From a beta proteobacterium AAP51 (GTDB lineage Bacteria > Pseudomonadota > Gammaproteobacteria > Burkholderiales > Burkholderiaceae_C): a DNA stretch of 64,000 nt. The DNA lies in the NCBI GenBank assembly GCA_001295905.1, contig LJHT01000102.1, positions 16,171 through 80,170 on the forward strand, given 5' to 3'. A program made the translations under genes and the position numbers. Position 1 is the stretch's first letter. The number at the start of each line of letters is the position of its first letter. Under the pieces are notes generated by a model. The model did not search any database and had not been told where the DNA came from. It worked only from the letters and a program-made list of their open reading frames with translations. Below, one piece after another: positions 1 through 9,085 of the stretch.

Positions 1-187
1 GGCCTTCGGCACACATGCGGCTGTTGGTGAGGATCTGCGCGATGGCGTCCTTCGCTGCCGGCGAGGCCTCGCGCTCGTAGGCGCGCGCCAGGTGCGCGAT
101 GTAGTCGGCCGGGTGGTAGTAGCTGATGTACTGCAGGGCAGCGGCCACGCTCTCGATGAGGTCGGCCTGGCGGATGTGGGTGGTCAT
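1..187 (-). CDS. fumA: Class I fumarate hydratase, N-terminal fragment (cut by window edge)
   Basis: Reading the minus strand from an ATG at 185-187 gives 62 codons that run off the left edge. The start MTTHIRQADLIESVAAALQY and the later TNSRMCAEG match the N-terminus of class I (iron-sulfur, FumA/FumB type) fumarases, which interconvert fumarate and malate in the TCA cycle; the Cys near the edge is in the position of a cluster ligand. Only the first tenth or so of the usual ~500-residue protein is present. No clear Shine-Dalgarno precedes the ATG. It is divergent from the mrp operon across a 244-base gap that should hold both promoters, though I could not identify either. Confidence 0.85.
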   Translation of the reverse strand, partial: MTTHIRQADLIESVAAALQYISYYHPADYIAHLARAYEREASPAAKDAIAQILTNSRMCAEG

Positions 188-431
188 GGCAGTGGCGCGG
201 GGCGGGCGCGTGGGCAGGACAGAAGGGCCCAAAGTGTAGCCACCAGGCCCGAAGGCGCTTGGTACGGCTGCGCACTGTCAAGCCTTGGCGGCATGCGCGC
301 AGCGGCCGTCCGGTTAAGGCGCGCGCGGTATCGGCTGGCCTAAACTCGCAGGCTTTGCCCGGCCCGCCCTGGCCCCTGTGGGGGCCTGCAAACACACCCG
401 CTGCCCGCCACCCCGCCCGCGCCACGTCTGC

Positions 432-3335
432 ATGAGCCCCCTTGCCATCGCCGTTCTGCTGCCCCTGGTGCTGGGCACCGTGCTGTGCCTGTGGTGTGGC
501 CGCGGCCACACACCCGCGCGGCGCGCGGGCACGGCCGTCATCGCCGGTGCCGTGGCCCTGGCCGTGCTGGCCACGCTGCTGACGCTGGCCGGGCCGGTGA
601 TGAGCGGCCAGGTGCTGCTGACCCAAGCCGAATGGATGCCCGCCATCGGCCTGAACGCCAACTACCGGCTCGACGGCCTGGGCCTGATGTTCGGCCTGAT
701 GATCAGCGGCATCGGCCTGCTCATCGTCATCTACGCCGCCTTCTACCTGCATCACGACGACCCGGCCGGCAAGTTCTACAGCCAGCTGATGCTCTTCATG
801 GCGGCCATGCTGGGCATTGCGCTCAGCGACAACCTGCTGCTGATGGTGGTGTTCTGGGAACTCACCAGCATCAGCAGCTTCCTGCTGGTGGGCTACTGGG
901 GTTCACACCCTAAGAAGGGCGCTGAAGCCAGAGCCGGCGCGCGCATGGCGCTCACCGTCACCGGCGGTGGCGGGCTGGCGCTGCTGGCGGGTGTGGTGCT
1001 GCTGGGCCAGATGGCCGGCACCTACGACCTCAGCACCATGCTGGCCACGCCGGGCTTGGTGCAGCAGATCCAGGCCGACAGCCGCTACCCGCTGATGCTG
1101 GCGCTGGTGCTGCTGGGCTGCTTCACCAAGAGCGCGCAGTTCCCCTTCCACTTCTGGCTGCCCGAGGCCATGGCCGCGCCCACGCCGGTGTCGGCCTACC
1201 TGCACTCGGCCACCATGGTGAAGGCGGGCCTGTTCCTGATGATGCGGCTCACGCCCGTCATCGGCGGCACCGAGCTCTTCCAGGGCGTGGTGGCCAGCGT
1301 CGGCCTGCTGACCATGGTGTTCGCGGCCTTCGTCGCCATCTTCAAGCACGACCTGAAGGGGCTGCTGGCCTACTCCACCGTCAGCCACCTGGGCCTGGTC
1401 ACCTTCCTCATCGGCTTGGGTTCGCCCATGGCGGCGGTGGCGGCGGTGTTCCACATCCTCAACCACGCCTGCTTCAAGGCGGCGCTCTTCATGAGCGCCG
1501 GCATCGTCGACCACGAAACCGGCACGCGCGACATGCGCAAGCTGGGCGGCCTGATGGCACTGATGCCCGTGGTGGGCACGCTGGCGCTGCTGGCCTCGGC
1601 CGCGATGGCCGGCATTCCGCCTTTCAACGGCTTCATCAGCAAGGAGATGATGCTCGAGCAGGCCCTGCACAGCGGCCACGCCCTGTGGGGCAGCCTGGGC
1701 TGGGCGGTGCCGGTGCTCGCCACGCTGGGCGGCTTGTTCTCGATGGCGTATTCGCTGCGCCTGGTGCACGACGTCTTCTTCAACGGCCCGCCCAAGGACC
1801 TGCCCGTGGCCCACCCGCACGAGCCGCCACTGGGCATGAAGGCGCCGGTGATGTTGCTGGTGGCCGCCTGTGTGGCCGTGGGCCTGCTGCCCATGACGGT
1901 GGCCGGCCCCATGGTGCAGGCCGCCACCACGGCCATGCTGGGCGAGGCGGCCCCGGCCTTCAAGCTGGCGCTCTGGCACGGGCTGAATCTGCCGCTGTTG
2001 ATGAGCGCCGTGGCCGTGGCCGGCGGAGCGGTGCTGTACTTCGCGCTGGCCGGCGGCGGGCGCCTGCACCGCTACCTGCCGGGCGGCTTCAGCGGCAAGG
2101 GCGTGTTCACGGGCACGGTGGATGGCCTCTTCGGCCTGGCCGGCCGCTTCACCCACCACCTGGAAAACGGCTCGCTGCAGCGTTATGCCGCCGTCATGGT
2201 GGCCAGCGCGGTGGCCGTGGCCGCCTGGCCGTTGCTGCAGGGGGCTGCCAGCGGCCTGGGCCTGGGCACCGGCGCGCGCACGCTGCTGCCGGCCACCCCG
2301 CTGGCCGTGGTGCTGTGGCTGCTGCTGGCCGCCACCTGTGCCGCCCTGGTGCTGGGCCATCACCAGCGCCTGCGCGCGGTGGTGCTGGTGGGCGTGGTGG
2401 GCCTGGTCACCTCGCTCACCTTCCTGGGCTTCTCGGCGCCTGATCTGGCCCTCACGCAGCTCAGCGTGGAGGTGGTCTCCACCGTGCTGCTGCTGATGGG
2501 CCTGGCCCTGCTGCCGCAGACCACCCCGCGTGAAAGCAGCACGCTGCGCCGCGGCCGCGACGCCGTGCTGGCCATCGCCGGGGGCGCTGGCCTCGCCTGG
2601 CTGAGCTGGCTGGTGATGACACGCGACCACGACTCCATCGCCTGGTACTTCCTCGAACAAAGCGTGCCCAAGGGCGGCGGCACGAACGCGGTGAACGTGA
2701 TCCTGGTCGACTTCCGCGGCTACGACACCTTCGGCGAGATCACCGTGCTGGGCATTGCGGCCGTGGGCGTGCTGGCGCTGCTGCAGGGCTTGCGGGTGCG
2801 CAAGCCCACGCAAGATGAAGCGGGGCAGGGCTGGTCGTTCCGGGCGCCGCCGCTGCTGCTGCAGCGCGCCGCGCGCGTGGTGCTGCCGCTGGCGCTGGTG
2901 GTCTCGGTCTACATCTTCTGGCGCGGCCACAACCTGCCCGGCGGCGGCTTCATCGCCGGCCTGGTGACGGCCGTGGCGCTGGTGCTGCAGTACATGGCGC
3001 TGGGCCAGCAGAAGGCCGATGCGCTGCTGCACGCCGCGGGCGGGCGCCGCTACACCTTCTGGATAGGCACGGGCCTGGCCATCGCGCTGGCCACGGGCCT
3101 GGGCGCCTTTGCCTTCGGTCATCCCTTCCTCACCAGCGCGCACGCCGCGCCCGAGGTGGCCGTGCTGGGCGTGCTGCCCCTGGCCACGGCGGCGCTGTTC
3201 GACCTGGGCGTCTACATCACCGTGGTGGGCTCGACGCTGCTCACGCTGTCGGTGCTGGGCGCGGCCAGCAAGGAAAGCACGGCGCCTGCCGCGCGCCGCA
3301 CTGCAGAACCCGCCGCGACAGGGGCCACGTCATGA
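432..3335 (+). CDS. mrpA: Mrp-type Na+/H+ antiporter, fused subunits A and B
   Basis: 967-residue polytopic membrane protein. The first two thirds are the NuoL-like MrpA proton channel, with HFWLPEAM around residue 240, the conserved SAYLHSATMVKAGLF helix just after it, and GFISKE around 400. The last ~170 residues are the MrpB domain, with GHNLPGGGFIAGL around residue 832. Fused A+B subunits are typical of Gram-negative Mrp/Sha/Pha systems, which exchange cytoplasmic Na+ (or K+) for protons. A GTG at 378 would extend the protein by 18 polar residues, but the ATG at 432 opens directly into a hydrophobic helix and was chosen. It is the first gene of mrpABCDEFG and overlaps mrpC by four bases. 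Confidence 0.93.
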   Translation: MSPLAIAVLLPLVLGTVLCLWCGRGHTPARRAGTAVIAGAVALAVLATLLTLAGPVMSGQVLLTQAEWMPAIGLNANYRLDGLGLMFGLMISGIGLLIVIYAAFYLHHDDPAGKFYSQLMLFMAAMLGIALSDNLLLMVVFWELTSISSFLLVGYWGSHPKKGAEARAGARMALTVTGGGGLALLAGVVLLGQMAGTYDLSTMLATPGLVQQIQADSRYPLMLALVLLGCFTKSAQFPFHFWLPEAMAAPTPVSAYLHSATMVKAGLFLMMRLTPVIGGTELFQGVVASVGLLTMVFAAFVAIFKHDLKGLLAYSTVSHLGLVTFLIGLGSPMAAVAAVFHILNHACFKAALFMSAGIVDHETGTRDMRKLGGLMALMPVVGTLALLASAAMAGIPPFNGFISKEMMLEQALHSGHALWGSLGWAVPVLATLGGLFSMAYSLRLVHDVFFNGPPKDLPVAHPHEPPLGMKAPVMLLVAACVAVGLLPMTVAGPMVQAATTAMLGEAAPAFKLALWHGLNLPLLMSAVAVAGGAVLYFALAGGGRLHRYLPGGFSGKGVFTGTVDGLFGLAGRFTHHLENGSLQRYAAVMVASAVAVAAWPLLQGAASGLGLGTGARTLLPATPLAVVLWLLLAATCAALVLGHHQRLRAVVLVGVVGLVTSLTFLGFSAPDLALTQLSVEVVSTVLLLMGLALLPQTTPRESSTLRRGRDAVLAIAGGAGLAWLSWLVMTRDHDSIAWYFLEQSVPKGGGTNAVNVILVDFRGYDTFGEITVLGIAAVGVLALLQGLRVRKPTQDEAGQGWSFRAPPLLLQRAARVVLPLALVVSVYIFWRGHNLPGGGFIAGLVTAVALVLQYMALGQQKADALLHAAGGRRYTFWIGTGLAIALATGLGAFAFGHPFLTSAHAAPEVAVLGVLPLATAALFDLGVYITVVGSTLLTLSVLGAASKESTAPAARRTAEPAATGATS

Positions 3336-3709
3336 TCCTCAGCATGGAAGCCCTGGTGGCCGCCGGCATCGGCCTGGTCAGCGCCACCGGCATCTACCTG
3401 CTGCTGCGCGGGCGCAGCTTTCCCGTGGTGCTGGGCCTGTCGGTGCTGGGCTATGCCGTCAACGTGTTCATCTTCGTGATGGGCCGCCTGTGGCAGGGCG
3501 CTGCGCCCATCGTCGACGGCACGCTGGCCGTGGCCGACCCGCTGCCGCAGGCCCTGGTGCTGACGGCCATCGTCATCGGCTTTGCCACCACCGGCTTCGT
3601 CATCGAACTGGCGCTGCGCAGCCGTGCCGACAACGGCAACGACCACATCGATGGCCGTGAAGACGCCTCTGCCGCGCGCCAGGCCGAAGGCGATGGAGGC
3701 CCGCGATGA
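3332..3709 (+). CDS. mrpC: Mrp Na+/H+ antiporter subunit C
   Basis: 125 residues with three hydrophobic segments, the NuoK-like subunit of the Mrp antiporter complex. The core GYAVNVFIFVMGRLW and the later ALVLTAIVIGFATTGFVIEL are the conserved helices of the family. The charged tail from about residue 100 is not membrane spanning. The ATG overlaps the mrpA stop (ATGA), and the TGA overlaps the mrpD start, so translation is probably coupled through the operon. Confidence 0.93.
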   Translation: MILSMEALVAAGIGLVSATGIYLLLRGRSFPVVLGLSVLGYAVNVFIFVMGRLWQGAAPIVDGTLAVADPLPQALVLTAIVIGFATTGFVIELALRSRADNGNDHIDGREDASAARQAEGDGGPR

Positions 3710-5352
3710 TGGCCTTTGCCGACCACCTGCCGGTGCTGGCCGTGCTGCTGCCGGCCCTGACGGCAGTGCTGCTCTTGCTGGTGGGCGATGGCGGCGGCGC
3801 CGAAGACCAGCACGACAACGCCCGCCTGCGCTGGACGCGCCGCATCGCGCTGGCCTCGGTGCTGCTGGGCGCGGTGTTCGCCTTCCGTCTGGTGGAGCAG
3901 GCGGCCACGGGCACGCTGGCCGTCTACCGCGTGGGCGACTGGCCGGCGCCCTTCGGCATCGTGCTGGTGGTCGACCGCCTCTCGGCCTACATGCTGGCCC
4001 TCACCTCGGCCGTGGCCGTGCCGGTGCTGTGGTACGCCTGCGGCGGGTGGGACACGCGGGGCCGCCACTTCCACGCCTTGTTCCAGTTCCAGCTGATGGG
4101 CCTGAACGGCGCCTTCGTCACCGGCGACCTGTTCAACCTGTTCGTCTTCTTCGAGGTGCTGCTGATCGCCAGCTACGTGCTGATGATGCACGGCCTGGGC
4201 CGCGAGCGGCTGCGCGTGGGCCTGCACTATGTGGTGCTGAACCTCAGTGCCTCGGCCTTGTTCCTCATCGGCATTGCCCTGGTCTACGGCCTCACCGGCA
4301 CGCTGAACCTGGCCGACCTGGCCTTGCGCGTGCCGCAGGTCACCGGCCCCGAGGCCGGGCTGCTGAAGGCCGGCGCCCTGCTGCTGCTGGTGGTGTTCGG
4401 CTTCAAGGCCGCCTTGCTGCCGCTGGCCATGTGGCTGCCGGCCACCTATGCGGCTGCCAGTGCGCCCGTGGCGGCGCTCTTCGCCATCATGACCAAGGTG
4501 GGCGTCTATGCCATCTTGCGCGTGCACGGCGTCACCTTCGGCGCTGAGGCCGGCGCCCTGGCCTATGCGGTGCAACCGCTGCTGCTGCCGCTGGCCTTGG
4601 CCACCAGCGTGGTGGGCGTGCTGGGCGCACTGGCGGCGCACACGCTGCCGCGCCTGGTGGCTTGGCTCACGGTGGCCTCGGTGGGCACGGTGCTGGCCGC
4701 GGTGGGGCTGTTCAACACCGAGGCCTGGTCGGCCGCGCTGTTCTACATGGCCAATTCCACGCTGGTGATTGCCGGACTTTTCCTGCTGTCTGAGCTGGTG
4801 GCGGCGCAGCGCGGCCCCATGGCCGACCGGCTGGAGCCCTGCAGCCCCGTGGCCCAGCCGGCCCTGCTGGGCCTGATGCTGCTGCTGGCCGCGGCTTCCA
4901 CCGCCGGCCTGCCGCCGCTGCCGGGCTTCATCGGCAAGCTGATGGTGCTGGAGGCCTCGGCCAGCCATGCCGCCGCCGTGGCCGTCTGGGCCGTGGTGCT
5001 GGGCGTGGGGCTGTTCACGCTGGTGGGGCTGGCGCGTGCAGGCAGCATCCTGTTCTGGTCGGTGCGCACCGAGCTGCCGGGCCAGTCGGCCGGCGCCAGC
5101 CCGCAGTTGCTGGGCGCCACGCTGGCGCTGCTGGGCATGAGCGTGCTGATGAGTGCCTTTGCCGCGCCCATCCAGCGCTACACCGCCGCCGCGGCGCTGC
5201 AGTTGCAAGACCGCGCGGCCTATGCCAACGCCGTGCTGCCCGAGATGGGCGGCGCGCAGGCCGAGACCACGCGGCCCTACCGCATTCCGCCCAAAGACCA
5301 GCCCGGCCTTCAGCCCATGGGCCAGCCTGCCGCACCAGGGGGTGAAAAATGA
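3706..5352 (+). CDS. mrpD: Mrp Na+/H+ antiporter subunit D
   Basis: 548-residue NuoL/NuoN-like membrane subunit with about 14 hydrophobic helices. The segment around residues 225-265 (FKAALLPLAMWLPATYAAAS, then FAIMTKVGVYAI) is the conserved proton-channel region with a buried lysine. The length is slightly above the usual ~500 because of a soluble tail after about residue 500. Two adjacent ATG codons (3706 and 3709) could start it; the first overlaps the mrpC stop. MrpA and MrpD are the two proton-translocating modules of the complex. Confidence 0.93.
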   Translation: MMAFADHLPVLAVLLPALTAVLLLLVGDGGGAEDQHDNARLRWTRRIALASVLLGAVFAFRLVEQAATGTLAVYRVGDWPAPFGIVLVVDRLSAYMLALTSAVAVPVLWYACGGWDTRGRHFHALFQFQLMGLNGAFVTGDLFNLFVFFEVLLIASYVLMMHGLGRERLRVGLHYVVLNLSASALFLIGIALVYGLTGTLNLADLALRVPQVTGPEAGLLKAGALLLLVVFGFKAALLPLAMWLPATYAAASAPVAALFAIMTKVGVYAILRVHGVTFGAEAGALAYAVQPLLLPLALATSVVGVLGALAAHTLPRLVAWLTVASVGTVLAAVGLFNTEAWSAALFYMANSTLVIAGLFLLSELVAAQRGPMADRLEPCSPVAQPALLGLMLLLAAASTAGLPPLPGFIGKLMVLEASASHAAAVAVWAVVLGVGLFTLVGLARAGSILFWSVRTELPGQSAGASPQLLGATLALLGMSVLMSAFAAPIQRYTAAAALQLQDRAAYANAVLPEMGGAQAETTRPYRIPPKDQPGLQPMGQPAAPGGEK

Positions 5353-5837
5353 AGCCGCGCTGGTTCGCGCACCCGGTGTTGTCCTTGCTGCTGGGCGCCG
5401 CCTGGCTGTTGCTGCAGCAGAGCGTGGCCCCGGCACAGCTCATCACGGCCACCGTGCTGGGCCTGGTGATACCGCGCCTGCTGCACGGCTTCCTGGGCGA
5501 GACCGTCAGCCCGCGCGCCTGGGGTGCGGCGCTGCGGCTCACCGCGGTGGTGCTGTGGGATATCGTGGTGGCCAACTTCACCGTGGCGCGCATCGTGCTG
5601 TCGCCGGCCTCGCGGCCGCAACCGGCCTGGGTGCAGGTGCCGCTGGCGGTGCAGCACCCCACGGCCATCAGCCTGTTCGCCACCATCATCACCATGACGC
5701 CGGGCACGGTGTCCTGCGTCGTGGATGAAAAGCGCGGCTACATCCTGGTGCATGCACTCGACTGCAGCGACACGGCGGCCGCTGCGGCCGACATGAAGGC
5801 GCGTTACGAGGCGCCGCTGAAGGAGATCTTCGGATGA
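5349..5837 (+). CDS. mrpE: Mrp Na+/H+ antiporter subunit E
   Basis: 162 residues, a small membrane-associated subunit. It has two N-terminal hydrophobic segments and the conserved region HPTAISLFATIITMTPGTVS, diagnostic for MrpE/MnhE, followed by a C-terminal soluble domain with YILVHALDC. Its start overlaps the mrpD stop by four bases and its stop overlaps the mrpF start by four bases, in the standard Gram-negative order D-E-F-G. Confidence 0.93.
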   Translation: MKPRWFAHPVLSLLLGAAWLLLQQSVAPAQLITATVLGLVIPRLLHGFLGETVSPRAWGAALRLTAVVLWDIVVANFTVARIVLSPASRPQPAWVQVPLAVQHPTAISLFATIITMTPGTVSCVVDEKRGYILVHALDCSDTAAAAADMKARYEAPLKEIFG

Positions 5838-6115
5838 GCGCCAACCTGCTGTCCTGGGCCCTGGATTTCGCCGTGCTGGCCGTGGCGGCGGCCGTGCTGC
5901 TGTGCATCTGGCGCCTGCTTCGCGGCCCCACCACGCCCGACCGCGTGCTGGCGCTGGACACGCTCTACATCAACGCCATCGCGCTGGCCATCCTGCTGGG
6001 GCTGCGCCTGGGCAGCGAACTGCTGTTCGAGGCCGCGCTCATCATCGCGATGCTGGGCTTCGTTTCCACCGTGGCCGTGGCGCGCTACCTGGCGCGCGGC
6101 GACGTCGTCGAATGA
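5834..6115 (+). CDS. mrpF: Mrp Na+/H+ antiporter subunit F
   Basis: 93 residues with three transmembrane helices. RGPTTPDRVLALDTL around residue 33 is the family signature loop, and the last helix ends in GFVSTVAVARYLARGD. Length is normal for MrpF. It is followed by mrpG after ten bases. Confidence 0.93.
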   Translation: MSANLLSWALDFAVLAVAAAVLLCIWRLLRGPTTPDRVLALDTLYINAIALAILLGLRLGSELLFEAALIIAMLGFVSTVAVARYLARGDVVE

Positions 6116-6125
6116 GGGGCCGCTG

Positions 6126-6476
6126 ATGTCCACGCTGATGCTTGATTTCGCGCCCTGGGTGCAGGGGCTCATCGCGCTGCTGCTGGTGGTGGGCGGCCTC
6201 TTCGCGCTGGTCGGCGCCGTGGGGCTGCTGCGCTTTCCTGATTTCTACATGCGCCTGCACGCCCCCACCAAGGCCAGCACCCTGGGTGTGGGCGGCGTGC
6301 TGCTGGCCAGCATGGTGGCCAGCTGGGCCAGCGGGCGCGTGGGTCTGCACGAGCTGCTGATCACGCTCTTCGTCTTCATCACGGCCCCGGTCTCGGCCAA
6401 CCTGCTGGCGCTGGCGGCCCTGCACCTGCGCGTGCCCACCCGGGCCCCGGTGCCGCCCGAGCTGCCGCGCGATTGA
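6126..6476 (+). CDS. mrpG: Mrp Na+/H+ antiporter subunit G
   Basis: 116 residues, three membrane helices. The LRFPDFYMRLHAPTKAST motif (residues ~36-53) and the following GVGGVLLA helix are characteristic of MrpG/MnhG. It is the last subunit of the complex; the operon ends at a tandem repeat that leads into a strong intrinsic terminator just downstream. Confidence 0.93.
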   Translation: MSTLMLDFAPWVQGLIALLLVVGGLFALVGAVGLLRFPDFYMRLHAPTKASTLGVGGVLLASMVASWASGRVGLHELLITLFVFITAPVSANLLALAALHLRVPTRAPVPPELPRD

Positions 6477-6477
6477 A

Positions 6478-6510
6478 GCCACCCGAGCCACCCGAGCCAC
6501 CCGAGCCACC
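6478..6510 (+). repeat. 9-bp tandem repeat feeding into the mrp terminator
   Basis: Three perfect copies of GCCACCCGA (6478, 6487, 6496) followed by a partial fourth whose GCCACC forms the left arm of the terminator hairpin. The repeat begins two bases after the mrpG stop codon. It looks like slippage duplication of the terminator arm; each unit can in principle pair with the same right arm. Confidence 0.9.
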
Positions 6511-6528
6511 GCGACGGTGGCTTTTTTT
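6505..6528 (+). terminator. Intrinsic terminator of the mrp operon
   Basis: A 6-bp GC-rich stem (GCCACC at 6505-6510, GGTGGC at 6516-6521) with a GCGAC loop, followed immediately by seven T residues. This is a canonical rho-independent terminator 29 bases after the mrpG stop. Confidence 0.9.
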
Positions 6529-6664
6529 CGGGCTGGCGGTGGAAACCCGAACCCGCGAAACTGTAGGCTAGTGAGCGAAGCAGGGCGCAGAGTAAGGCCG
6601 CCGTCAGAGCGCCTGCTTACCTTGCGTGCAGGCGTTCCATCCAAAACCCACAGGAGACGAGAAG

Positions 6665-8641
6665 ATGTCCAGCGACCAGCCCACCGAGCTGAAGACCCAC
6701 CAGCCCCCTGCAGCCCTGGTGGCCGCCGCCCGGGTTTCGGGCATGCCGGCCTACCACGCCCTCGTGGCCGAGGCCGAAGCCGACCATGAAGCCTACTGGG
6801 CCCGTCTGGCGCGCGAATATGTCACTTGGAAGACGCCTTTCACGCAGGTGCTCGACAGCAGCCAGGCGCCGTTCTTCAAGTGGTTTGCCGATGGCACGCT
6901 GAACGTCAGCCACAACTGCCTGGACCGCAACATCGAACGCGGCCTGGGCGACAAGACCGCGCTCATCTTCGAAGCCGACGACGGCGCGGCCACCCGCGTC
7001 AGCTACCGCGAGCTGCTGGCCAAGGTGTGCCAGTTCGCCAACGCGCTGAAGGCGCGCGGCGTGAAGAAGGGCGACCGCGTCGTCATCTACATGAGCATGA
7101 GCGTCGAAGGCGTGGCGGCCATGCAGGCCTGCGCGCGCATCGGCGCCATCCACTCGGTGGTATTCGGCGGCTTCAGCGCCCAGAGCGTGCGCGACCGCGT
7201 GCAGGACGCCGGCGCCGTGATGGTGATCACTGCCGACGAGCAGCTGCGCGGCGGCAAGCAGCTGCCGCTGAAGGCCATCGTCGACGAAGCCATCGCCCTG
7301 GGCGGCTGCGAGACGGTGCAGAACGTCATCGTCTACCAGCGCACGTGCGGCAAGATCGCCTGGCACCCCGAGCGCGACCGCTGGCTGCACGAGGAACTGG
7401 CCGCCCAGCCCAGCACCTGCGAACCCGAATGGGTGAGCGCCGAGCACCCGCTCTTCCTGCTGTACACCAGCGGCAGCACCGGCAAGCCCAAGGGCGTGCA
7501 GCACAGCACCGGCGGCTACCTGCTGCATGCCGCGCTCACCACCGCCTGGACCTTCGACCTCAAGCCCGACGATGTGTTCTGGTGCACGGCCGACATCGGC
7601 TGGGTCACGGGCCACAGCTACATCACCTACGGCCCGCTGGCCCTGGGCGGCACCGAGATCGTCTTCGAAGGCGTGCCCACCTACCCGGCGGCCGACCGCT
7701 TCTGGAAGACCATCGAAAAGCACAAGGTCAGCATCTTCTACACCGCGCCCACGGCCATCCGCAGCCTCATCAAGGCCGCCGAAGGCAACGAGGCGGTGCA
7801 CCCGGCGAAGAGCGACCTGTCTTCGCTGCGCATCCTGGGCAGCGTGGGCGAGCCCATCAACCCGGCGGCCTGGGAGTGGTACTACAAGCACGTGGGCGGC
7901 GAGCGCTGCCCCATCGTCGACACCTTCTGGCAGACGGAAACCGGCGGCCACGTCATCACCCCGCTGCCGGGCGCCACGCCCATGGTGCCGGGTTCGTGCA
8001 CGCTGCCCTTCCCGGGCATCACGGCGGCCATCGTCGATGAAACCGGGGCCGATGTGCCCAACGGCAGCGGCGGCATCCTGGTCATCAAGAAGCCCTGGCC
8101 GAGCATGATCCGCACCATCTGGGGCGACCCCGAGCGCTTCAAGAAGAGCTACTACCCGCCCGAGCTCAAGGGCTACTACCTGGCCGGCGACGGCGCCATC
8201 CGCGACAAGGACACCGGCTACTTCACCATCACCGGCCGCATCGACGACGTGCTGAACGTCAGCGGCCACCGCATGGGCACGATGGAGATCGAAAGTGCGC
8301 TGGTCAGCTGCACGGAACTGGTGGCCGAAGCCGCGGTCGTGGGCCGGCCCGACGACACCACGGGCGAAGCCATCTGCGCCTTCGTGGTGCTGAAGCGCGC
8401 CCGGCCCACGGGTGACGAAGCGAAGAAGATCGCCACCGAGCTGCGCAACTGGGTGGCCAAGGAAATCGGCCCCATCGCCAAGCCGAAGGACATCCGCTTC
8501 GGCGACAACCTGCCCAAGACACGCAGCGGCAAGATCATGCGCCGGTTGCTGCGCAGCATCGCCAAGGGCGAGGCCATCACGCAGGACACCAGCACCTTGG
8601 AAAACCCCGCCATCCTCGATCAATTGACGCAAGCCAATTGA
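6665..8641 (+). CDS. acs: Acetyl-CoA synthetase (acetate--CoA ligase)
   Basis: 658-residue AMP-forming ligase making acetyl-CoA from acetate, ATP and CoA. It contains the P-loop LYTSGSTGKPKG, the WQTETGG adenylate motif, and the C-terminal KTRSGKIMRR, where Lys623 corresponds to the catalytic lysine controlled by acetylation in this family. Length is normal. The ATG at 6665 follows AGGAGA at 6652-6657 and was preferred over a possible start 13 codons upstream that lacks a ribosome-binding site. It stands alone between the mrp terminator and a hairpin shared with the convergent cytochrome gene. Confidence 0.96.
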   Translation: MSSDQPTELKTHQPPAALVAAARVSGMPAYHALVAEAEADHEAYWARLAREYVTWKTPFTQVLDSSQAPFFKWFADGTLNVSHNCLDRNIERGLGDKTALIFEADDGAATRVSYRELLAKVCQFANALKARGVKKGDRVVIYMSMSVEGVAAMQACARIGAIHSVVFGGFSAQSVRDRVQDAGAVMVITADEQLRGGKQLPLKAIVDEAIALGGCETVQNVIVYQRTCGKIAWHPERDRWLHEELAAQPSTCEPEWVSAEHPLFLLYTSGSTGKPKGVQHSTGGYLLHAALTTAWTFDLKPDDVFWCTADIGWVTGHSYITYGPLALGGTEIVFEGVPTYPAADRFWKTIEKHKVSIFYTAPTAIRSLIKAAEGNEAVHPAKSDLSSLRILGSVGEPINPAAWEWYYKHVGGERCPIVDTFWQTETGGHVITPLPGATPMVPGSCTLPFPGITAAIVDETGADVPNGSGGILVIKKPWPSMIRTIWGDPERFKKSYYPPELKGYYLAGDGAIRDKDTGYFTITGRIDDVLNVSGHRMGTMEIESALVSCTELVAEAAVVGRPDDTTGEAICAFVVLKRARPTGDEAKKIATELRNWVAKEIGPIAKPKDIRFGDNLPKTRSGKIMRRLLRSIAKGEAITQDTSTLENPAILDQLTQAN

Positions 8642-8662
8642 TCGAGGGTGCCGTGAGGCGCC

Positions 8663-8679
8663 GGCGCGTCAGCGCCTTT
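8663..8679 (+). terminator. Weak hairpin with short T tract after acs
   Basis: GGCGC (8663-8667), loop GTCA, GCGCC (8672-8676), then TTT. It is a plausible but weak terminator for acs, reinforced by the larger hairpin that follows. Confidence 0.4.
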
Positions 8680-8691
8680 GGCGGGGTTGGG

Positions 8692-8724
8692 GCCCGCTCA
8701 TATCGCGCAGCGATGTGAGCGGGC
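8692..8724. terminator. Long hairpin between convergent acs and cytochrome c genes
   Basis: A 15-bp stem (8692-8706 with 8710-8724, one T:G wobble) with a three-base loop lies between the two converging genes. No T tract follows on the plus strand and only a short one is seen on the other strand, so it may act as a 3' end stabiliser or bidirectional terminator. The structure is directly visible; the role is inferred. Confidence 0.6.
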
Positions 8725-8758
8725 ACCAAAATCCTGCCGGCAGCCGGCCGTTTTCATT

Positions 8759-9085
8759 TCACCGGTGCGTGAGCACCCATTCGGCGAGGCGCCGCGCTTC
8801 TTCCTCGTTCACGGTGGGGCTGGCCGGCATCGGCACCACGCCCCAGGCGCCGCGGCCGCCCACCCGTATCTTCACCGCGAGCGCGGTGGCGGCGTTGGGC
8901 GTCTCGGCGTAGCGTTGGCCGATGGCCCGCCACGAAGGCCCCACCACCTTGCGCTCGGCCTGGTGGCAGTTCAGGCAGTTTTTCTGTTTCGCCAGCGCGG
9001 CGTCGGCCTGCACGCTGCCCGTTGCCATCAGGCACAGCAGCGCCAGCAAGCCATGCGCTACAGTGCCCCGAGGAGAAATCGCCAT
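8759..9085 (-). CDS. Class I cytochrome c (c551/c552-like), periplasmic
   Basis: 108 residues. A Sec signal peptide (hydrophobic HGLLALLCLMATG ending near VQA-DA) precedes a single CLNCH heme-binding motif. The axial Met is in GVVPMPASP, and the C-terminal helix EEEARRLAEWVL is the family hallmark. It probably carries electrons in the periplasm. The chosen ATG (9083-9085) shares bases with the start codon of the divergent small Trp-rich gene. An ATG four codons further upstream (MTMGMAIS) is equally possible because neither has a good Shine-Dalgarno. It converges on acs. Confidence 0.85.
   Translation of the reverse strand: MAISPRGTVAHGLLALLCLMATGSVQADAALAKQKNCLNCHQAERKVVGPSWRAIGQRYAETPNAATALAVKIRVGGRGAWGVVPMPASPTVNEEEARRLAEWVLTHR

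Noticed and set aside
6478..6510. Short regular repeats as a possible CRISPR array
   Set aside because: The units are 9 bp with no spacers and lead into a terminator; no cas gene is in the window.
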